In this document: in pieces, positions 41,656 through 42,035 of the stretch
Layout: every line of letters begins with the position of its first letter
How positions within the stretch are numbered: the stretch's first letter is position 1
Assembly (NCBI GenBank): GCA_021647375.1
Contig: JAKIUV010000013.1
Span: 1 to 42,035 of the forward strand
Origin: Robiginitomaculum sp.
Lineage (GTDB): Bacteria > Pseudomonadota > Alphaproteobacteria > Caulobacterales > Maricaulaceae
DNA length: 42,035 nucleotides
Reading direction: 5' to 3'
Position numbers and translations under genes: made by a program
Notes under the pieces: generated by a model
Seen by the model: the letters and a program-made list of their open reading frames with translations, nothing else
What the model was told of the DNA's origin: nothing
The model's database searches: none

Positions 41656-42035
41656 TCACTCAACCGGGAAATCTGCGATCCATTTGCGTATTAGCGCCAC
41701 GCCTTGTTTGTGTTCCAGGGTTCGGCCAAGTTCTGGCATGGCTATGCCTGCTTTTGTCGAGTTCATCCGAAAAGTCATGATCGAATTGTCAGGATCGCCG
41801 GGTACAATCACGGTTAAAAAACCGCCCGCCCCCCGGCCAGCCGCCGTTGGTCGTTTGCCGATACCTATGCGGGTTGGATCGGTTTCGCCCCATTCCAGCA
41901 TCAGTCCCGAATTGGACGCCGAGCCATCCGGTTTGTGGCAATGGGCGCAATTTATGTCCAGATAGGCACGGGCGAGGTCATTAAGCCCAAAAGATGTATC
42001 AAATGCTGGGGGAACAGTCACTGTCGCAATGTCCG
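41656..42035 (-). CDS. SO2930-type c-type cytochrome, C-terminal part only
   Basis: The frame is open to the right window edge, so only the last 125 residues or so are seen. They hold the heme site CAHCH within ARAYLDINCAHCHKPDGSASNSG, then TDPTRIGIGKRPTAAGRGAGG, VPGDPDNSI and the probable axial Met region MPELGR. This agrees with the C-terminal domain of the SO2930 diheme cytochrome family (TIGR03806) as I recall it. It is likely periplasmic and of unknown redox role. It converges on the RNA gene. Confidence 0.82.
   Translation of the reverse strand, partial: DIATVTVPPAFDTSFGLNDLARAYLDINCAHCHKPDGSASNSGLMLEWGETDPTRIGIGKRPTAAGRGAGGFLTVIVPGDPDNSIMTFRMNSTKAGIAMPELGRTLEHKQGVALIRKWIADFPVE

Noticed and set aside
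1..42035. tRNA, rRNA or insertion sequence
   Set aside because: No cloverleaf with CCA-type end, no rRNA signature and no transposase frame was seen on either strand.

Overview
The window is chromosomal DNA from an alphaproteobacterium of moderate GC content. The evidence is a CcrM-type GANTC methyltransferase, the block mutY - DUF721 - two DsbA-like genes - smc, a separate F0 cluster atpI-atpB-atpE-atpF'-atpF with two b-type subunits, rplY-pth-ychF, Coq4, and a glycine cleavage operon with split P protein. A stalked or budding marine lineage (Caulobacterales/Maricaulales/Hyphomonadaceae-like) fits best; this is inference, since no rRNA is present.

Layout. 1-1028: left-truncated minus-strand gene that opens in the C-terminal half of a pretoxin HINT domain and runs into an unrecognised effector-like domain. 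1172-3502: two small lipoproteins (DUF2799; CxxCH cytochrome) and a patatin-like phospholipase. 3539-4252: complete vapBC toxin-antitoxin locus with a double inverted-repeat operator. 4253-4577: three tandem 37-bp repeats. 4578-7291: Coq4, two overlapping sugar-transferase genes (TIGR04282/TIGR04283 type), and a small exported protein. 7407-9414: rnhB, a long REP-like hairpin, and ccrM with two GANTC sites in its leader. 9527-17262: DUF2793 fibre-like protein, mutY, DciA-like DUF721 protein, two DsbA-family proteins, smc. 17529-20139: ATP synthase F0 operon ending at a strong terminator. 20408-21475: acyltransferase.

21446-26580 is a minus-strand glycine cleavage operon: tandem glycine riboswitch, gcvT, a palindromic repeat element, gcvH, a small membrane protein, gcvPA, gcvPB. 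26767-29406 is a large secreted FG-GAP/RTX protein with seven FG-GAP repeats. 29587-34103 is a plus-strand catabolic/detoxification run: FAH-family hydrolase, maleylacetoacetate/maleylpyruvate isomerase-like GST, SMP-30-like protein, beta-lactamase-family lipoprotein, second GST. 34267-34907 is an AT-rich NYN-nuclease gene broken by a frameshift. Then come a MOSC protein, a 2OG-Fe(II) oxygenase, a 93-aa hypothetical protein, ychF, pth, rplY, a DUF4139 protein, a probable 6S RNA, and a right-truncated SO2930-type cytochrome.

Most of the window is housekeeping DNA. The accessory-looking parts are the orphan HINT/effector gene, vapBC with the adjacent tandem repeats, the DUF2793 fibre, the FG-GAP/RTX protein, the frameshifted NYN gene and several unrelated palindromic repeats. 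I did not find a multi-gene system that I would call undescribed. The best leads are the orphan half-HINT gene, the small membrane protein inside the gcv operon, the GANTC pairs upstream of ccrM and gcvT, and the structured RNA at 41486-41644.
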